Notes: generated from the sequence alone by a model not told the origin. Numbered from the stretch's first letter, positions 26,054-34,762 are shown. The stretch: 64,000 bases of DNA from Nitrospiraceae bacterium (GCA_020632635.1 JACKFE010000001.1:744001-808000), one strand, 5' to 3'. Numbers and translations: made by a program.

Positions 26054-28078
26054 GTGACCATCCTCTTCCTTTCTATTCTTTTCTCCTACCTCGGGGGCAT
26101 TTTCCTTCCGCTTTGTTTTCCAAACCGAGAATTTATTCAGAATACCATGGCCCACGGATTAGCGAGTGTGGCCTGCCTTCTAGGTCTTGTATTGGGATAC
26201 GAAGGACTCACCGACCCAGAACCCTGGCACATCGCCCTCTCTTCCAATATTCCACTACTGGAATTATCTCTTCGTCTTGATCGATTGGCCGCTTTTTTTC
26301 TCGTCATGATCTCCCTAGTCGGCTTAGCGACTTCAGTGTATGCACTCGGGTATGTGACGGAATACTATGGAAAAGTATCCATGGGAACCCTCGGGTCCTT
26401 GTATAACGGCTTTCTTCTCTCCATGACTCTCGTGGTGCTCGCCGACAATGCTTTTTTCTTTTTGATTCTGTGGGAACTGATGTCGGTAACATCCTACTTT
26501 TTAGTCGTGACCGAGCATGAGAAAAACGAGGTACGGTATGCAGGCCTTTTTTATCTCGTTATGACCCACATCGGAACGGCCTTTATCATCCTGACCTTTC
26601 TCGTATTGTTTCAAAATGCGGAGTCTTTTTCATTTGAGGCTTTTCGTCAGTCAGGACATACCGTACCAGAACGGCTTGGAACCGTAGTTTTTCTTGCCGC
26701 ATTGATCGGCTTCGGAACCAAAGCTGGCATTGTGCCCTTGCATGTGTGGCTACCCTATGCACATCCCACTGCGCCGTCTCACGTGTCGGCATTGATGTCG
26801 GGAGTCATGGTCAAAACGGCCATCTATGGATTGATCCGGGTGTATTTTGATTTTCTGGATGGAGAATTTCCGTGGTGGTGGGGCGTCGTGGTTTTGGTCG
26901 TCGGAACGGTATCAGCGTTATTGGGGGTGATGTATGCCCTCATGCAACATGATTTAAAAAAATTGCTGGCATATTCTAGCGTCGAGAACATTGGGATTAT
27001 TCTGATGGGAATCGGGGCCGGAATGATTTTTTCTGCCTATGGATTTCCAGAGTTGGCCGCGTTAGGGATCATTGCCGGGTTGTATCACACTCTCAATCAT
27101 GCGGTCTTTAAGTCATTATTGTTTCTTGGTGCGGGGTCCCTTCTCTATGCCACACATACACGTAATATGGAGGAGTACGGTGGACTTCTCAAACGCATGC
27201 CATGGACCGGTCTTTTCTTCCTGATCGGTGCTGTTGCCATTTCTGCCTTACCACCGACAAACGGGTTTGTGAGTGAATGGCTCATTTTCCAGAATCTCTT
27301 TTTGGCCTATCAGATTCCCGACATTTTGCTGGACATTTTGCTCCCCATTGCCGCAGCCATGCTGGCGTTGTCTGGGGGGCTCGCTTTAGCCTGTTTTGCC
27401 AAAGCATTTGGCATCTCATTCTTAGCTCTTCCCCGTGGCAGTCATGCCAAACATGCGCAAGAAACTCCCATTCCGATGCGAATTGGATTGGGAGGCTTAG
27501 CTGTGATGTGCCTTGTGTTGGGAATGGGTCCCATCTTTGTGATTCCCGTCCTTGATCAGGTGAGCGCAGAATTTGTGGGGGTTTCAGTGGCTGAACGGAT
27601 TTTGACCATGGATGGGTGGGCGTTGACCACAGCTAATTTTGCCAGCGTGTCCATGCCGGCACTGGCCATCATGTTATTGGCGTTAAGCGGCGTAGGGCTG
27701 CTCTTTGCGCATCTCCTTGGGGGAAAGCTTCAGAGTCGTAGTTATAAGACCTGGGGGTGTGGACTCAATGTGACATCGCGCATGGAATATACCGCCACCG
27801 GGTTTGCCCAGCCCATCAAACGCATGTTTAGTACAGTGTATCAACCGACGATTAAATTAGAGTCGGAAATGTTAGAAGAATCCCGCTACTTCGCCAAACG
27901 AAAGCACTTTGATTCTTATATCACCCCGTTCTTTCAGCAGTACCTGTATGAACCGGTTGTGAATATATTTCTTCGCATGAGCGATCGACTACGGAATATG
28001 ACCGTAGCCCATGAATTAAATCTCTACCTTGGATATGTGTTTGCAGCACTTCTAGTAGTGCTGCTCCTGGTTCGGTAA
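26054..28078 (+). CDS. hyfB: Hydrogenase-4 HyfB-like antiporter subunit
   Basis: A 674-residue membrane protein starting at a GTG behind GGAGGAGGA (26042-26050). Length and sequence fit HyfB. Signatures are ILWELMSVTSYFLVVTEHE, GTKAGIVPLHVWLPYAHPTAPSHVSALMSG with the conserved Lys, and HDLKKLLAYSSVENIGII. Like NuoL it should pump protons or Na+ as part of the membrane arm. It is the first gene of a compact operon hyfB-C-E-F-G-I in which genes are spaced by a few bases or overlap. The complex lacks the Ni-Fe site, so it is related to, but not, a hydrogenase. Confidence 0.9.
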   Translation: MTILFLSILFSYLGGIFLPLCFPNREFIQNTMAHGLASVACLLGLVLGYEGLTDPEPWHIALSSNIPLLELSLRLDRLAAFFLVMISLVGLATSVYALGYVTEYYGKVSMGTLGSLYNGFLLSMTLVVLADNAFFFLILWELMSVTSYFLVVTEHEKNEVRYAGLFYLVMTHIGTAFIILTFLVLFQNAESFSFEAFRQSGHTVPERLGTVVFLAALIGFGTKAGIVPLHVWLPYAHPTAPSHVSALMSGVMVKTAIYGLIRVYFDFLDGEFPWWWGVVVLVVGTVSALLGVMYALMQHDLKKLLAYSSVENIGIILMGIGAGMIFSAYGFPELAALGIIAGLYHTLNHAVFKSLLFLGAGSLLYATHTRNMEEYGGLLKRMPWTGLFFLIGAVAISALPPTNGFVSEWLIFQNLFLAYQIPDILLDILLPIAAAMLALSGGLALACFAKAFGISFLALPRGSHAKHAQETPIPMRIGLGGLAVMCLVLGMGPIFVIPVLDQVSAEFVGVSVAERILTMDGWALTTANFASVSMPALAIMLLALSGVGLLFAHLLGGKLQSRSYKTWGCGLNVTSRMEYTATGFAQPIKRMFSTVYQPTIKLESEMLEESRYFAKRKHFDSYITPFFQQYLYEPVVNIFLRMSDRLRNMTVAHELNLYLGYVFAALLVVLLLVR

Positions 28079-28089
28079 GGATAGTTTGC

Positions 28090-29040
28090 ATGTTTGGCAA
28101 CATTTGTCTCATTTTCTTGCAAATGGTTGTGATATTGGGTGTTTCACCTTTCGTGGTGGGATTGATCCGAAAAGTAAAAGCCTGGTTGCAATGTCGCAAG
28201 GGACCCAGTGTCTTTCAGCCCTACGCAGACCTGAGGAAAATATTTTGTAAAGAAGCGGTGATTCCCTCAACTACGTCATGGATTTTTACGATCACCCCCT
28301 ACATCCTTTTCGGATCAACGCTCGCTGCAGGATTACTCGTGCCGGCATTTTTTGCAGACATGCCTCTAGGCTTTGCCGGGAACATTATCGCCTTGGTGTA
28401 TCTATTGGCTCTTGGGACATTCTTTCTTATTTTGGCCGGTCTGGATGCGGGGTCGGCCTTCGGTGGCATGGGAAGCAGCCGGGAGGCCTTGGTCGCTTCG
28501 GTCACAGAACCAGCAATGATTCTTTCCATTTTTGCCATTGGATTGACCGCTGGGTCAACCAATCTCAATACCATTGTTCATCGGACCGCGCTCTTTCAGG
28601 GGGTCACGACCGATCCTGCCCCCCATTTATTAGCTCTCGGTGCCCTCTTCATTGTGGCCCTTGCTGAGACAGGTCGTGTTCCTGTTGATAATCCTGCGAC
28701 TCACCTTGAGCTGACCATGATTCACGAAGCCATGATTCTTGATTACTCAGGCCGGTATTTGGCACTGGTCGAATGGGCTGCCAGCATGAAACTTCTCGTG
28801 TTTTTGTCTCTTCTGGTCAATATATTCGCACCCTGGGGTATTGCTGTTGAAGCAACGGCAGGCGCGATGACACTGGGCTTGGTTGCGTATCTGGTCAAGG
28901 TTTCGGCCCTGGCGGTCGTGATTGGGATCTTGGAATGCACGGTGGCCAAGTTGAGACTGTTCCGATTAAGCGAGCTATTGGGTGCGGCATTTATTCTGGC
29001 ATTGTTGGCTGTCATCTTTTTCTATATGTTCCGGGGGTAG
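28090..29040 (+). CDS. hyfC: Hydrogenase-4 HyfC-like membrane anchor (NuoH/HycD family)
   Basis: A 316-residue protein with about eight helices. VKAWLQCRKGPSVFQPYADLRKIFCKE near the N-terminus is the NuoH/HycD loop, and ETGRVPVDNPATHLELTMIHEAMILDYSG is the HycD/HyfC signature. This subunit joins the soluble arm to the antiporter subunits and in complex I lines the quinone channel. It lies 11 bp behind hyfB. Confidence 0.92.
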   Translation: MFGNICLIFLQMVVILGVSPFVVGLIRKVKAWLQCRKGPSVFQPYADLRKIFCKEAVIPSTTSWIFTITPYILFGSTLAAGLLVPAFFADMPLGFAGNIIALVYLLALGTFFLILAGLDAGSAFGGMGSSREALVASVTEPAMILSIFAIGLTAGSTNLNTIVHRTALFQGVTTDPAPHLLALGALFIVALAETGRVPVDNPATHLELTMIHEAMILDYSGRYLALVEWAASMKLLVFLSLLVNIFAPWGIAVEATAGAMTLGLVAYLVKVSALAVVIGILECTVAKLRLFRLSELLGAAFILALLAVIFFYMFRG

Positions 29041-29043
29041 AAC

Positions 29044-29736
29044 GTGCCCGTTTTCCAAGAACTGATTCACGATGTTCAAGGGCAGGCTATCAATGTCTGT
29101 TCCATGTTTTTACTTCTGAGCAGCTTTGCGATTGTGGCCCAGCGCAGTCTGGCGTCCTGCGTCAGTTTGTATGCGATGCAATCGTTTTTCCTGGGCTTCA
29201 CTGCAATGGTGGTGGCAAATGCAAGTGGTGTGCATCATCTCTATTTTGCCGCTGCACTGAACTTTCTCATCAAGGCTTGGTTAATCCCCCGTATTTTGCA
29301 TCGAGCAGTCGATCGGTTGAATGTGAAGCGAGAAGTGGAGCCATTGGTGAATATTCCTTCGTCTTTACTCATCTGTGGGGGGCTCATGATTTTGGCTTTG
29401 TACTTCTCTCAACCGATCAAACAGATCGGACCATTATTGACGAACGACTCATTAGCCTTAGGTTTGGCGATCGTGTTTATTGGATGCTTCATCATGATCA
29501 GTCGACGAAAATTGGTTACCCAGATCGTAGGCTTCTTGACTGTGGAAAACGGCTTATTCCTCCTTGCCACAGCCATCACCTACGGCATGCCGTTGATTGT
29601 GGAACTCGGTGTATTTTTTGATATTTTAGTGGCGGCGCTGATTTTTGGAGTTCTACTTCACCGCATTCAGGATACCGTGGAGTCCGCGCGTCCGGCAGAA
29701 AGCCGCTTTGAAGAAGTAGGGGAAGTTGCCCCATGA
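29044..29736 (+). CDS. hyfE: Hydrogenase-4 HyfE-like membrane subunit
   Basis: A 230-residue hydrophobic protein beginning with a GTG three bases after the hyfC stop codon. It has about seven helices and matches the HyfE pattern, in which the C-terminal half resembles NuoK (GFLTVENGLFLLATAITYGMPLIVELGVFFDILVAALIFG). In HyfE proteins this NuoK-like Glu-bearing helix (VENG) is part of the proton path. It overlaps hyfF by 4 bases. Confidence 0.88.
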   Translation: MPVFQELIHDVQGQAINVCSMFLLLSSFAIVAQRSLASCVSLYAMQSFFLGFTAMVVANASGVHHLYFAAALNFLIKAWLIPRILHRAVDRLNVKREVEPLVNIPSSLLICGGLMILALYFSQPIKQIGPLLTNDSLALGLAIVFIGCFIMISRRKLVTQIVGFLTVENGLFLLATAITYGMPLIVELGVFFDILVAALIFGVLLHRIQDTVESARPAESRFEEVGEVAP

Positions 29737-31271
29737 ACTTGCTGGCAGCATTGCTAGGGATTCCCGCAGGGGCTGCGGTACTCGTCCTCCTTCCATTCCC
29801 TATTGCCGTCGTTGGTCGGTTGAATGTCCTGTGTATGCTGGCAACTCTTCTGACGGCTGGTGCCATGGTGCCGCTTGTGCTTGCGCAGGGCACTTTAGAA
29901 GGATTGCACCATTTTCTTCGGGTGGACGCTCTGAGTTGCCTAATGGTGTTACTTGTGTCTCTCACCTCTTTTCTTGCCTCGTTCTATTCAGTGGGTTATT
30001 GGGAAAGCCAACCTAGGGAAGAGCGAGGCTCCGACCAGAAAATTCGCGGATATTATGCGCTGGTTAATTTATTTGTCATGAGTATGTTGGTGGTATGTAC
30101 CACTGACAACCTTGGAGTTCTTTGGGTGGCTCTGGAAGCCACAACCCTCGCCTCCGCTTTCCTCGTCGGTTTTTACAATAAAGAGGCCAGCCTGCAAGCA
30201 GCTTGGCGCTACCTTATCATTTGTTCGCTTGGCATTTCCTTCGCCCTGATTGGCGTGGTGTTGGCGTTTGCTTCGGCGGTCAGCGCTGCAGGGTTTCATG
30301 AATATGCACTCAATTGGTCCTACCTGACATCCATAGCCGATCAATTGGATCCGACGGCCCTCAAGTTAGCGTTTGGGTTTGCGGTGGTGGGGTTTGGGAC
30401 GAAAGCCGGATTGGTGCCGATGCATGGGTGGCTGCCTGATGCCCATAGTGAAGCACCTACGCCGGTCAGTGCCCTATTGTCGGGAGTGCTGTTGAAGTGC
30501 GCCCTGTATGCCCTCATCCGATTTGCGATATTGGTGAATCATGGAATTGGAGACAATTTTTCCGGTTCGATCTTAATGCCCTTTGGATTTCTTTCGGTGG
30601 GGATAGCGGCCCTTTACCTTTTTGGCCAAACCCAGATCAAACGATTATTGGGCTATTCCTCCATCGAACATGTAGGGGTCATTACAATCGGATTAAGTTT
30701 TGGATCGCCCCTGGCTGTTTTCGGCGCATTATTTCATATGTGGAACCATGCCATGACAAAATCTTTGCTCTTTTTTACCGCAGGGAATCTTTACCTTTGC
30801 CATCATACACTGAGCATGCAAAAGATCACAGGCTCGTTACGCCTCACAACAGGAACAGGCATAGCCCTATTAGTTGGAGGACTTGCGCTGTCCGGCACCC
30901 CTCCCTTTTCCATTTTCATCAGTGAGTTTTCAATCGTATCTGCCGGCATTCAATTAGGTTATTGGGTGGCACCCCTTTTGTTGATTGTGTTGCTCGTTGT
31001 GATCTTTGCAGGGTTGTTCAGCCAATTGAGTCGGATGGCATTTGGCCTTCCTTCCGAGGACGCCCAGGACCATGAACCATCCGCCTCGCCGCCTATCAGT
31101 TCCCTGACTGGATGGGCATTGGTGATACCTATGGGATTCATCGTACTGATGGGGTGGTTCATCCCAGGACCTTTATTCGAACTATTTTCCGAAGGAACGC
31201 GCATCATTACAGGAGATGTTCCAGTGGAAACCTCAATCCGTTCTTGGTGGGGAAACGTCTGGCAGGAATAA
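29733..31271 (+). CDS. hyfF: Hydrogenase-4 HyfF-like antiporter subunit
   Basis: A 512-residue NuoN/NuoM-like protein starting within an ATGA overlap with hyfE. Characteristic segments are VALEATTLASAFLVGFYNKEASLQAAWRYLIICSLG, GTKAGLVPMHGWLPDAHSEAPTPVSALLSG and TQIKRLLGYSSIEHVGVI, with the conserved Glu and Lys residues. It is the second antiporter-like subunit of the complex. A HyfD gene, present in the E. coli operon, is absent. Confidence 0.9.
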   Translation: MNLLAALLGIPAGAAVLVLLPFPIAVVGRLNVLCMLATLLTAGAMVPLVLAQGTLEGLHHFLRVDALSCLMVLLVSLTSFLASFYSVGYWESQPREERGSDQKIRGYYALVNLFVMSMLVVCTTDNLGVLWVALEATTLASAFLVGFYNKEASLQAAWRYLIICSLGISFALIGVVLAFASAVSAAGFHEYALNWSYLTSIADQLDPTALKLAFGFAVVGFGTKAGLVPMHGWLPDAHSEAPTPVSALLSGVLLKCALYALIRFAILVNHGIGDNFSGSILMPFGFLSVGIAALYLFGQTQIKRLLGYSSIEHVGVITIGLSFGSPLAVFGALFHMWNHAMTKSLLFFTAGNLYLCHHTLSMQKITGSLRLTTGTGIALLVGGLALSGTPPFSIFISEFSIVSAGIQLGYWVAPLLLIVLLVVIFAGLFSQLSRMAFGLPSEDAQDHEPSASPPISSLTGWALVIPMGFIVLMGWFIPGPLFELFSEGTRIITGDVPVETSIRSWWGNVWQE

Positions 31272-31343
31272 CAGGCACTTGCTTCTCTTCAGCAAATAAT
31301 TATCACAGGTGGCGGAAAGAGCACTTGCGCAAAAGGTGAGGAA

Positions 31344-32927
31344 ATGGAAACACTTTTCAAAAAATTTATGGCTCAGTTTGAGGGAAGGGTTCTCAATGTC
31401 CGACATTGCCATGGCATTCCCGTAGCCAACGTGGCCAAAGAAGATCTTTCGATGATGGCACGGTACATTCATCAGGACAAAGCGATGCATGGAACATTGT
31501 CTCTGTTGTGGGCCGTAGATCATCGTCCATGTGAGGATCGATATGAACTGTTGTATTTGTTTACGCTTCGTGGCTATCAAGAGTGGATGGTATTGACCAT
31601 CGACCTCGGTGGCGAGGAACGCGTCTTTCCATCCATCACTCCGGTCATTCACGCCGCACAGTGGTATGAGCGTGAAATTCGAGACATGTTCGGACTCATC
31701 GCGCAGGGGCACCCCGATCTTCGCCGGTTGGTTCGCCATGAACATTGGCCCAAAGGCACACACCCACTGAGAAAGACCTATGCTTGGAATTCTGTTTTGA
31801 CACGAGAACAGGGGGAATATTCTTTCAATCGAATCGAAGGTGAGGGCGTGTTCGAAGTCGCCGTCGGCCCCATTCATGCTGGGGTTATTGAACCTGGGCA
31901 TTTTCGTTTCTCTGTGGCCGGGGAACCCGTGATGCAGCTTGAGGTTCGACATTTTTGGAAACATCGGGGTGTCGAGAAATTGTTTGAGCAGAAGCTTCTG
32001 ACTGCGGGAGTGCCACTTGCCGAACGCATTTCCGGCGATACCACAGTTGGACATGCCTTGGCCTATTGTGAAGCTGTTGAAACCCTTCTGGGTTTGGAGG
32101 TGCCGCTTCGAGCCAAATATCTCCGATGCGTATTTCTTGAGCTGGAACGATTACACAACCATCTCGGTGACGTGGGTGCCATCTGTAACGATGTGGCCTT
32201 TACGTTGGCCCATGCCCATTGCGGTCGAATGAAAGAACGGATAATGCAGCTCAACGACCAATTGACCGGCTCTCGATTTCTTCGGGGAATCATCGACGTA
32301 GGGGGAATGCAGGTCGACCTCGCCCCCCAACAATTTTCCCAATTAATTGGCGAATTAGATACGATCCAACCAGATTTCACTGAGCTCGAAAAAATTCTTG
32401 CGGTCAATGCATCATTAAAGGATCGATTGGAGACCACGGGACTGTTGAAGGTCAGGACGGCATGGGACCATGCGGCGCTAGGGTATGTCGCCCGGGCTTC
32501 TGGAATGGACCGAGATTTGCGGTTCGATCGTCCCTTTGCCGCCTATAATTTACTCCCTGTCAAAGTGCCTCGGTATCAAGAGGGCGACGTGCGGGCACGG
32601 ATGCAGGTGCGGATTGATGAGATCCATGAATCCATGCGACTGATTCGGCAAATCCAGTCGGATATCCGTCCCGGCCCCATTAGGGTGGAACCGACTACGA
32701 TGCCGCAACCAGGTGACTGGGCTCTCTCGGGGGTTGAAGGGTGGCGCGGAGAAATTTTGTATTTTGTCATGGCCGGGGAAGATGGGCGCATTCATCGATG
32801 CAAAATCCGTGATCCCTCGTTTGTGAATTGGCCGATTATTCAACAAGCCGTCATGGGAAACATCATTCCAGATTTTCCCCTTATCAATAAAAGCTTTAAT
32901 CTTTCCTATGCAGGTAATGATTTGTGA
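31344..32927 (+). CDS. hyfG: HyfG/HycE-like large subunit lacking Ni-Fe ligands
   Basis: A 527-residue protein that fuses a NuoC-like domain (residues about 60-145; QWYEREIRDMFGL) to a NuoD/hydrogenase large-subunit domain. In Ni-Fe hydrogenases the metal is held by two CxxC motifs. Here the first site reads RISGDTTVGH (residues 228-237) without cysteine. The C-terminus reads DFPLINKSFNLSYAGNDL, as in NuoD, again without cysteine. The protein therefore cannot bind a Ni-Fe centre and is an energy-converting-hydrogenase-related (Ehr) or complex-I-like large subunit. It follows hyfF by 72 bp and is soluble, facing the cytoplasm. Confidence 0.92.
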   Translation: METLFKKFMAQFEGRVLNVRHCHGIPVANVAKEDLSMMARYIHQDKAMHGTLSLLWAVDHRPCEDRYELLYLFTLRGYQEWMVLTIDLGGEERVFPSITPVIHAAQWYEREIRDMFGLIAQGHPDLRRLVRHEHWPKGTHPLRKTYAWNSVLTREQGEYSFNRIEGEGVFEVAVGPIHAGVIEPGHFRFSVAGEPVMQLEVRHFWKHRGVEKLFEQKLLTAGVPLAERISGDTTVGHALAYCEAVETLLGLEVPLRAKYLRCVFLELERLHNHLGDVGAICNDVAFTLAHAHCGRMKERIMQLNDQLTGSRFLRGIIDVGGMQVDLAPQQFSQLIGELDTIQPDFTELEKILAVNASLKDRLETTGLLKVRTAWDHAALGYVARASGMDRDLRFDRPFAAYNLLPVKVPRYQEGDVRARMQVRIDEIHESMRLIRQIQSDIRPGPIRVEPTTMPQPGDWALSGVEGWRGEILYFVMAGEDGRIHRCKIRDPSFVNWPIIQQAVMGNIIPDFPLINKSFNLSYAGNDL

Positions 32928-32981
32928 GACATGTCGAAGCACACTGGTTAAGTATTTTCCTTCCCCTGGAGGTTGGCTACC

Positions 32982-33491
32982 ATGTTTAAAATGATCAAGA
33001 AAAGCCTGAAGACGGCGACTGTTACGGGGCAATACACGAGCGATTCTGATAATGCCCCACCAGTCCAATGTACGGCTGAAGCCAAACGGAAGGCCAAGCC
33101 ATTTCGAAAGTCTCTAACCATCCGAGAAGTGGATACCGGTTCGTGCAACGCCTGCGAAATGGAAATGAACGCCCTTACGAATGCCGTGTATGATATCGAA
33201 CGCTTCGGAGTGCATATTGCCGCCTCCCCCCGTCACGCTGACGCGCTGGTCGTCACCGGTCCCGTCACCGTGAATATGGAAAGCGCGCTTAAAGATGTTT
33301 TTAAGACAACACCAGATCCAAAGCTTGTGATTGCCTTAGGTGACTGCGCTATTAATTGTGGAGTGTTTAGGGATAGCTATTCCGTCACTGGTCCGGTTGA
33401 TCGGCACGTGCAGGTTGACATTCGAATCCCTGGTTGTCCGCCAAAGCCAACCGACATATTGAATGTATTGGCAGAATTACGAAGGAGCTGA
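32982..33491 (+). CDS. hyfI: HyfI-like small subunit (NuoB family)
   Basis: About 169 residues from the ATG at 32982, which has GGAGG at the proper distance. Counting from there, Cys55 and Cys58 (DTGSCNACEME), Cys122 (GDCAINCG) and Cys152 (PGCPPKP) are the ligands of the [4Fe-4S] cluster called N2 in complex I, and all are present. The complex therefore keeps its terminal cluster while the adjacent large subunit has no Ni-Fe site. No HyfH/NuoI-type ferredoxin subunit is encoded nearby, so the electron donor, if any, is unknown. Confidence 0.92.
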   Translation: MFKMIKKSLKTATVTGQYTSDSDNAPPVQCTAEAKRKAKPFRKSLTIREVDTGSCNACEMEMNALTNAVYDIERFGVHIAASPRHADALVVTGPVTVNMESALKDVFKTTPDPKLVIALGDCAINCGVFRDSYSVTGPVDRHVQVDIRIPGCPPKPTDILNVLAELRRS

Positions 33492-33638
33492 CGTTAATGG
33501 CTCCAACTTCTTCATTTCTCCTTTCCCGAACCGTTCCCCTCTAAAAATAGCAGGTTGCATACTTAGTCACTCCATTATTCGACCTTTAATTTCTACAATC
33601 CTTCCCAACGGTTAAATCAGAAATTAAAGATCAAAAAT

Positions 33639-33654
33639 TGAGCGGTTTCGCACA
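33639..33654. promoter_or_regulatory. Palindromic element downstream of hyfI
   Basis: TGAGC-GGTTTC-GCACA, the same form as the element at 25363. A further GCACA half-site lies at 33674-33678. It is centred about 128 bp upstream of the -24 box at 33775. Confidence 0.6.
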
Positions 33655-33773
33655 TTGCGCCACGCTTGCAATCGCACATTGTAAGAAATCGATTATCGAT
33701 CTCTCATCCAACGCTTAAATATAAATAATTGATTCTAAAAGCTTTTCAATGAATTACCCTATCAAGTTCTATT

Positions 33774-33789
33774 TGGCATATCCGTTGCT
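33774..33789 (+). promoter_or_regulatory. Sigma-54 promoter between hyfI and the haem protein gene
   Basis: TGGCATATCCGTTGCT has GG (33775-33776) and GC (33787-33788) ten bases apart and is close to consensus. Predicted start near 33800. The next long gene starts almost 400 bases later, but two very short membrane-peptide frames lie at 33857 and 33915. Confidence 0.78.
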
Positions 33790-33856
33790 AATTTACTGAG
33801 ATAGAACTCGCAATCAAGCAATTTACCCTTAGAGGAACAAAAGAAAGCCAAATCAA

Positions 33857-33913
33857 ATGGAAGCCTTCACACTTATCTTATTAGTCACATGGGCTGTCCT
33901 TGCAAGGTTTTAA
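33857..33913 (+). CDS. Candidate 18-residue hydrophobic micropeptide
   Basis: The frame encodes MEAFTLILLVTWAVLARF and stops, about 57 bases after the predicted sigma-54 start. It is almost wholly hydrophobic with a basic end, as in single-span accessory peptides. The nearest AGAGGA is rather far upstream, about 20 bases, so translation is doubtful. Reported because it is followed immediately by a second peptide of the same kind. Confidence 0.25.
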   Translation: MEAFTLILLVTWAVLARF

Positions 33914-33914
33914 G

Positions 33915-33989
33915 ATGGAACACGTTCCCCTCATTAGCATCTTAACTATCATTGTCATTCAATTGATGAATCGTATGGGTTTGGATTAA
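33915..33989 (+). CDS. Candidate 24-residue hydrophobic micropeptide
   Basis: A 24-residue frame starting MEHVPLISILTIIVIQLMNR, one base after the preceding stop codon, with AAGG seven bases upstream of its ATG. It would span the membrane once. It sits behind a good sigma-54 promoter that otherwise has no near gene. Comparable micropeptides stabilise oxidases and transporters such as CydX and KdpF; whether this one does is unknown. Confidence 0.35.
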   Translation: MEHVPLISILTIIVIQLMNRMGLD

Positions 33990-34186
33990 TTTCCAAATTC
34001 ATCGATTTCACTTTCCTTGCCGGCTTTTTTCTTGCCTTAGGCCGGTCCTCAGGCTCCCTGCTTCGACAAATCCGAAAAATTAGTAGGAGCCTTTAGTCTT
34101 CTCCTGCTATATTTTCTCTCAATTCGATCGAAAACAACTTTTGACGTTTGGTAAGATCAACTCCGTCCACCTAAGAACATACTTCC

Positions 34187-34762
34187 ATGACCCTCAAATC
34201 CTCCCTTTTTCTTTTTATAGCGATTTCTCTGGCCTTGGCCATCGGCATTGGTATAGGCAAGAACCTTTCTCCCAAAATGGGAATTCCCATTAGAGCGGTC
34301 GCGGACTATTTACATGCCGTACTCCAGGCGGATCGTACTTTTTATACCCAACATGTCGTGGAGCGCATGGAAGCCATGCTCCTCGTAAACGCGACGGAAA
34401 ACTGGCGGGAAGAACGGACCCTCCCCTTGCCTGCACAATTCTTTAAAGAAGCTTCACGCGGACTACAGGTTCGCGGAAAACCCTTTCGGTATCGCCTGGT
34501 AAGCCTGTGGCCGTTAAATCAGGAAAATACTCCAACAAATGAACGAGAACGAAAAGCCTTGGAAAAGGTTATGACCTACGGGGAAGTCGCCGAACAGGAA
34601 ATTCGCATCGACAATCAACTATATTACCAAGCCATCTATCCGGATCGAGCGGTGAGTCGAGCTTGTGTTAATTGTCACAATTCTCACAAAGAGAGTCCTA
34701 AACACGACTTCAAAATGAATGATGTCATGGGTGGTCTGGAAATTCTCATCCCTCTCGAGTAA
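34187..34762 (+). CDS. c-type haem protein, DUF3365 (Tll0287-like)
   Basis: A 191-residue protein with an N-terminal helix (SLFLFIAISLALAIGIGIG) that acts as signal or anchor, followed by a periplasmic domain. The haem motif is CVNCHNSH near residue 160. PFRYRLVSLWPLNQENTPTNERERKAL upstream is the typical DUF3365 pattern that precedes it. Family members are single-haem sensor or redox domains, often fused to kinases; this one stands alone. It may be read from the sigma-54 promoter at 33774. A role in redox or gas sensing is plausible but not shown. Confidence 0.8.
   Translation: MTLKSSLFLFIAISLALAIGIGIGKNLSPKMGIPIRAVADYLHAVLQADRTFYTQHVVERMEAMLLVNATENWREERTLPLPAQFFKEASRGLQVRGKPFRYRLVSLWPLNQENTPTNERERKALEKVMTYGEVAEQEIRIDNQLYYQAIYPDRAVSRACVNCHNSHKESPKHDFKMNDVMGGLEILIPLE

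Larger units (their letters stand above)
33492..34186. other. Regulatory intergenic region after hyfI
   Basis: 695 bp holding the palindrome at 33639, the sigma-54 promoter at 33774 and the two micropeptide frames. A weak hairpin (GGAGC/GCTCC, 33484-33505) overlaps the hyfI stop codon and may be an inefficient terminator. The rest, 33990-34186, shows no gene. Confidence 0.55.

Noticed and set aside
31344..32927. Annotation of the hyf-like operon as a group 4 Ni-Fe hydrogenase
   Set aside because: All four cysteine ligands of the Ni-Fe centre are absent in the large subunit and no maturation genes are nearby.
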